Program-made: the position numbers and the translations under genes
From: a virus
Direction: 5' to 3' (one strand)
Virus record (IMG/VR): IMGVR_UViG_3300002460_000152
Location: 1-25,304 of that record
Length of the DNA: 25,304 nt
Shown: in pieces, positions 22,328 through 25,304 of the stretch
Layout: each line of letters opens with the position of its first letter
How positions within the stretch are numbered: the stretch's first letter is position 1
The notes under the pieces: generated by a model
Databases searched by the model: none
What the model was told of the DNA's origin: nothing
What the model saw: the letters and a program-made list of their open reading frames with translations, nothing else

Positions 22328-22455
22328 ATAAAGAAAAAATTAAAGATTTATTAAAAGAAATAATAAATTTGAATGATAAATTACATCAAAAATGTAGTTT
22401 ATTAAAAGGTGAATTAATAAAAATGAAAATTAATAGAGGAAATATAGCAAAATGA
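22324..22455 (+). CDS. 43-residue coiled-coil microprotein
   Basis: A short frame that begins with an ATGA overlap on the previous stop and ends with an ATGA overlap on the next start. Leu/Ile/Lys heptads (LLKEIINLNDKLHQK) predict one helix. The double coupling strongly supports translation. Function unknown. Confidence 0.6.
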   Translation: MNKEKIKDLLKEIINLNDKLHQKCSLLKGELIKMKINRGNIAK

Positions 22456-22808
22456 CATTAAAAATATATGAATGGGAAATTAAAGAGTATGGAGAATTTG
22501 AAAAGATTAAATTATGCAAGTTTGAACAAAATAAAATATTAAGAAAATTGTCAAGGCATTTTAAAATAATAACTCCTTGTTTAGCACAAAGTTATAGACG
22601 TGGTGGTGCTGGTTCATATGAGTATAATTCTAATATAATTAGAACTGGAGTAAATTCTACATTAGGTGATATATGTCACGAATTTGCTCATCATTTAACT
22701 TCACAACAACACAATAAAAGAATGGGTCACTGTAAATATTGGAAAAAGAATTTAAAGAAAGTTTATACTTTTGCAAAGAGGTATTTACCTAAAAAGGATT
22801 TGAAATAA
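22452..22808 (+). CDS. SprT-like HExxH metallopeptidase
   Basis: A 118-residue protein. DICHEFAHHLT gives a zincin motif with His76, Glu77 and His80, and RMGHCKYWKKNL supplies a likely third ligand at His93 followed by an aromatic, as in SprT-type and DUF45-type peptidases. The N-terminal half is basic and beta/alpha mixed. Small SprT-like proteins cleave DNA-bound proteins in some systems; this would fit a takeover role, but no substrate is visible. The C-terminal codons contain AAGGA, the ribosome site for the next gene, one base before which it stops. Confidence 0.65.
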   Translation: MTLKIYEWEIKEYGEFEKIKLCKFEQNKILRKLSRHFKIITPCLAQSYRRGGAGSYEYNSNIIRTGVNSTLGDICHEFAHHLTSQQHNKRMGHCKYWKKNLKKVYTFAKRYLPKKDLK

Positions 22809-23183
22809 ATGAAAATACAAATAAAAGATGTATATTTTGGGCGAATAATTTGTGAATACGACGCTAAAAATATAAAAGAGGTTGTAGAAAAAGCTGTTAA
22901 TAAAAAGATTGATTTAACTAATGCTAATTTAAGAAATGCTGATTTAAGAAATGCTGATTTAACTGATGCTAATTTAACTAATGTTAATTTAATTGATGCT
23001 AATTTAACTAATGCTGATTTACAAAATGCTAATCTAACTAATGCTGATTTAAGAAATGCTGATTTAACTGATGCTAATTTAACTGATGCTAATTTAACTG
23101 GTGCTAATTTAAGAAATATAACAATAAATGAAAAAAGTTTCAAATTTATACAATCTTGGTTTAGATGGACTATTGAAAAATGA
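22809..23183 (+). CDS. pentapeptide-repeat protein
   Basis: A 124-residue protein. Residues 35-105 are about fourteen tandem A[DN]LxN-type units (ANLRNADLTDANL and similar), forming a right-handed beta-helix of the Qnr/MfpA kind. Residues 1-30 are a short beta-alpha cap found before many such repeats, and the C-terminus has WFRW aromatics. Members can mimic DNA or bind enzymes, but the target cannot be read here. The repeat is visible at the DNA level as near-identical 15-base units. It overlaps the Trp-Asn-Gly repeat gene by four bases. Confidence 0.85.
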   Translation: MKIQIKDVYFGRIICEYDAKNIKEVVEKAVNKKIDLTNANLRNADLRNADLTDANLTNVNLIDANLTNADLQNANLTNADLRNADLTDANLTDANLTGANLRNITINEKSFKFIQSWFRWTIEK

Positions 23184-23500
23184 AATACAAAAGCGTAATA
23201 AAAGACAGAAAAAAAGTAAGTCGTAAAGAAGCAGAAGAGAAATTTCCTTGGTTGAAAGACGCTTCTTTTAAAGATGCAGAAATAGATATTTCTGATAGTT
23301 TTTTGGTTTGGAATGGTGGAACTTGGAGAGATGGAAATTGGGAAAATGGAATTTGGAACAATGGGCTTTTTAAAAATGGACTTTGGCAAAAAGGAGATTG
23401 GGAAGATGGGATTTGGGAAGATGGATTTATGTGGAATAATCTAAAGCAAAAATACTGCAAGGTAAAATATAATGGAAGAACTTTTGAGGAGTTGGAATGA
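23180..23500 (+). CDS. Trp-Asn-Gly pentapeptide-repeat protein (copy 2)
   Basis: A 106-residue homologue of the protein at 13897-14217, of identical length. Shared parts are MKYK.VIK.RK.VS, the EAE.KF.WLK.A.F cap, AEIDIS, and the closing MW.N.KQ.YCKV. Residues 43-82 carry eight five-residue units W-x-[ND]-G-x; the fifth has Phe in place of Trp. It is ATGA-coupled to the pentapeptide-repeat gene before it and to the next gene. Two different repeat solenoids are therefore made from one mRNA. Function unknown. Confidence 0.7.
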   Translation: MKYKSVIKDRKKVSRKEAEEKFPWLKDASFKDAEIDISDSFLVWNGGTWRDGNWENGIWNNGLFKNGLWQKGDWEDGIWEDGFMWNNLKQKYCKVKYNGRTFEELE

Positions 23501-24024
23501 AAAATAAAAGTCAAGGAGAATTAGTTTGGAAACCAGAACAAGAACAAATAAAGGAATTTGAAAAAATTAAAATAAGAATTAAGAAGTATGGACACTTTGG
23601 GCGAGATGGAAAAATAGTTGTAGCAGAAGGAGAGTTTATTTATCATGGCATAGCTTACTTAATAAAGGTTATGAGGTATTTTACTTATAGAGATGGATTT
23701 ACTACAATGGGTAGAGATAGAATTTCAGACCATCATGCAGTTGTAGAATATCCTGACGAAACAAAACTAATAATAGATTTGATTCCAAATAATTATTCTT
23801 CGGAGTTTTTATATCACGATACTCTTCATTCTTGGAATGATAAGCAAACAACACAACAGCAAATTGAAGTTTGTCATAAATTAGCTAAAAGGGATATTGA
23901 TAATTTATTAGATGGAGATATAAGTAAACAAATTGATGAAAGTATAAAAGCACTTCAAAAAGCAAAGGATAAGTTAGATAAAAAGATTAAGGAGATTAAA
24001 AAGATTAAGGAGATTAGGAAATGA
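23497..24024 (+). CDS. unknown protein with C-terminal helix
   Basis: A 175-residue protein. Residues 20-115 are a mixed domain with DGKIVVAEGEFIYHGIAYLI and RDRISDHHAVVEYPDETKLI; the His-rich DHH could be a metal site. The C-terminal 45 residues are a long Lys/Glu/Ile helix (IKALQKAKDKLDKKIKEIKK). GAGGAG in the last codons of the previous gene serves as ribosome site. No family was recognised. Confidence 0.5.
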   Translation: MKNKSQGELVWKPEQEQIKEFEKIKIRIKKYGHFGRDGKIVVAEGEFIYHGIAYLIKVMRYFTYRDGFTTMGRDRISDHHAVVEYPDETKLIIDLIPNNYSSEFLYHDTLHSWNDKQTTQQQIEVCHKLAKRDIDNLLDGDISKQIDESIKALQKAKDKLDKKIKEIKKIKEIRK

Positions 24025-24122
24025 GAAATATATCTATTGAAGAAGCACATAAATTTGGCAGAAAGTCAGGTATAATTTTTTCTAAAAAAGAGAGAGTTGT
24101 TTTTATATGTCAGAAAAAATAA
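24021..24122 (+). CDS. 33-residue microprotein
   Basis: A short frame (MRNISIEEAHKFGRKSG and a basic, beta-like rest) starting on the stop of the preceding gene as ATGA with AAGGAG nearby. It overlaps the start of the helicase-like gene by 16 bases. Function unknown; it may serve mainly to couple translation to the next gene. Confidence 0.45.
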   Translation: MRNISIEEAHKFGRKSGIIFSKKERVVFICQKK

Positions 24123-25304
24123 CAAAATTGGTTAAGGAACTTCAAGAGAAGAATGAAGAATTACAAACAGAAATAAATAGTTTATCAAAAACTAATCTAT
24201 CTCTTTTAGATGACTTAAAGAAAAAGTTTGAATGGGATAAAGACTTATTAAAAGAATGGTATGAAGAATATTGGCATACCTACTCAAATCAAACTGGTGA
24301 GAATGAGTGGTTTGTTGCTGTGCCTAAGTTTATTCCTTTTTCTATTGGTTGGTTAGACCATACAACAAAAGGATATAACATTTTCAAAATAAATCAATAT
24401 ACTCAATGGCTTGGAGATATGCCAGACTTTTTGAGAAAAGAGTTAAACATAAAAGAGCCAGAAAAGATTTTTGTAAGTGATGGGAATTTAGTATTTACAG
24501 AAGGAAAAGAAGATGAAGTTAAAGATAGATATGGGGATTTACTTTCATCAATTAGTAAAGGAACTGCAAGAGTTAAGTTAGGAAAAGAATTTGACTTAAT
24601 AGCAAAGATTATAGAAAATGGAAGCTTACCTTTTGTTCCAAAACAAGTAGAAGAAAAAGATATAATACCAAATCCAACAATCATAAAATTAGAAGGTAAA
24701 TATGTTTTTCAACAACAAGCATGGAATAATTTCTTAAAGTATGGTGCTATTGGAATTTATTGGATGACTGGTGCAGGAAAAGATATTTTTTCTTGTTATG
24801 CTTTAAGCAGAATTAAGGTTATTAAAGATGGAAAGCAATTACCTAATTTGTATATTTCTCCAAATTTAACAATCTTGGAACAAATGAAAAAAGAGTATTT
24901 TCCAAAATATGCCCCAGAACTTTTAAAAGATATTGAAGAAGGGAATTTAATTTTATCTACATATCAAGGTTATGAAAAGATAAAAGACAAAGAATTTGGA
25001 TTAACAATTTATGGAGAGTGTCATGTTCTTCCAGCAGATACATTTAGCAGATTAGCTACTGTAAAAACTAAATATCGTATTGGGCAATCAGCCAGTCCTT
25101 ATAGAGAAGATTCAAGAACTAATTATATTTTTGCATTAACGGGATTTCCTATTGGATTAAATTGGCAAGATTTAATGAAACTTCTTGGAAAGAAATATCA
25201 CGATGTCAATGTTTATATTTTTGATACAATGGAACAGAAGATTAGATTTGCTACTAACCTTGTTGCAAAAGATACAAAGACATTATTATTTGTTGATAAA
25301 ATAG
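24107..25304 (+). CDS. XPB-like SF2 helicase/ATPase, partial, degenerate motifs
   Basis: The frame runs from ATG 24107 off the window end (399 codons seen). The N-terminal 200 residues are charged and partly coiled. The helicase core starts near 205. The P-loop reads TGAGKD (221-226) where SF2 enzymes have GK[TS]. Motif II reads YGECHVLPA (Gly303 where DE.H enzymes have Asp), and motif III reads SASP at 328-331, followed by YREDSRTNYIFALTG, which is very close to XPB/Rad25-like proteins. Loss of two metal-coordinating residues suggests an altered or absent ATPase, or compensation. No clear ribosome site is seen; the 33-residue gene overlaps its start. Confidence 0.75.
   Translation, partial: MSEKITKLVKELQEKNEELQTEINSLSKTNLSLLDDLKKKFEWDKDLLKEWYEEYWHTYSNQTGENEWFVAVPKFIPFSIGWLDHTTKGYNIFKINQYTQWLGDMPDFLRKELNIKEPEKIFVSDGNLVFTEGKEDEVKDRYGDLLSSISKGTARVKLGKEFDLIAKIIENGSLPFVPKQVEEKDIIPNPTIIKLEGKYVFQQQAWNNFLKYGAIGIYWMTGAGKDIFSCYALSRIKVIKDGKQLPNLYISPNLTILEQMKKEYFPKYAPELLKDIEEGNLILSTYQGYEKIKDKEFGLTIYGECHVLPADTFSRLATVKTKYRIGQSASPYREDSRTNYIFALTGFPIGLNWQDLMKLLGKKYHDVNVYIFDTMEQKIRFATNLVAKDTKTLLFVDKI

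Noticed and set aside
22809-23183. CRISPR-like or satellite repeat
   Set aside because: The regular DNA repeat is fully explained by pentapeptide coding, with codon-level variation and no spacers.
22763-23389. A 208-codon open frame on the minus strand across the pentapeptide-repeat gene
   Set aside because: It is the antisense of a 15-base periodic repeat, which stays open in several frames; its Leu/Lys/Ser-Ala repeat mirrors the real gene and it has no ribosome site.
23170-23514. Minus-strand frame with a Ser-Pro-Phe repeat
   Set aside because: It is the antisense of the second Trp-type repeat gene and has no start context.
24403-24684. Minus-strand 93-codon frame
   Set aside because: It is antisense to the clearly coding SF2 gene, lacks a ribosome site and has no recognisable features.

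Overview
The window is strongly AT-rich and almost entirely coding. It looks like part of a tailed double-stranded DNA virus (Caudoviricetes-like, HK97-type head), or a provirus. The host is probably an archaeon: several gene starts have a TTTATATA or TTTAAATA box about 25 bases upstream and no Shine-Dalgarno sequence, as in leaderless archaeal transcripts, and the right end carries an XPB-like SF2 protein. Most internal genes do have Shine-Dalgarno sequences and ATGA or TAATG overlaps, so the host assignment is an inference. No tRNA, rRNA, CRISPR array or insertion sequence was seen.

Layout. (1) 12-6994, minus strand: the head and packaging module. In transcription order it holds small proteins, a possible small terminase, the large terminase, a portal-MuF fusion, small zinc-finger-like proteins, a maturation protease with a coiled-coil tail and a decoration-like protein. 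The major capsid gene is expected just beyond base 1. (2) 7062-12828, minus: a sugar and nucleotide cassette (GT4, GT2, Nudix, dNMP-kinase-like P-loop protein, methyltransferase, radical SAM/SPASM) plus small unknowns. (3) 12865-15599, minus: a tightly overlapped chain of very small proteins, including Cys-rich proteins, two micro membrane proteins, two related 'MKTE' proteins and a Trp-Asn-Gly pentapeptide-repeat protein. (4) 15678-18982, minus: a short SPFH-like membrane protein, a second sugar cassette (GT2, GT4, methyltransferase), a zinc ribbon and an AbrB-like protein.

(5) 18983-19886: about 900 bases with only one convincing small gene. It holds long AT palindromes, nested inverted repeats and a 219-base stretch with no G on the plus strand. 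It is a candidate replication origin or control region. (6) 19887-21931, minus: a replication-type P-loop ATPase, a HExxH protein and a small beta-rich protein. (7) 21932-22063: a divergent promoter with tandem operator-like repeats. (8) 22064-25304, plus: an early-type rightward operon with a Cys-rich protein, a coiled-coil microprotein, a SprT-like HExxH protein, a pentapeptide-repeat protein next to a second Trp-Asn-Gly repeat protein, unknowns, and an SF2 helicase-like protein cut by the window end.

The structural genes package DNA into a capsid. The two sugar cassettes probably decorate virions or the host surface; base modification of viral DNA is a less likely alternative. The small overlapped proteins on both arms look like a shared pool of host-takeover or DNA-mimic factors, because the Trp-Asn-Gly repeat family occurs once on each arm.
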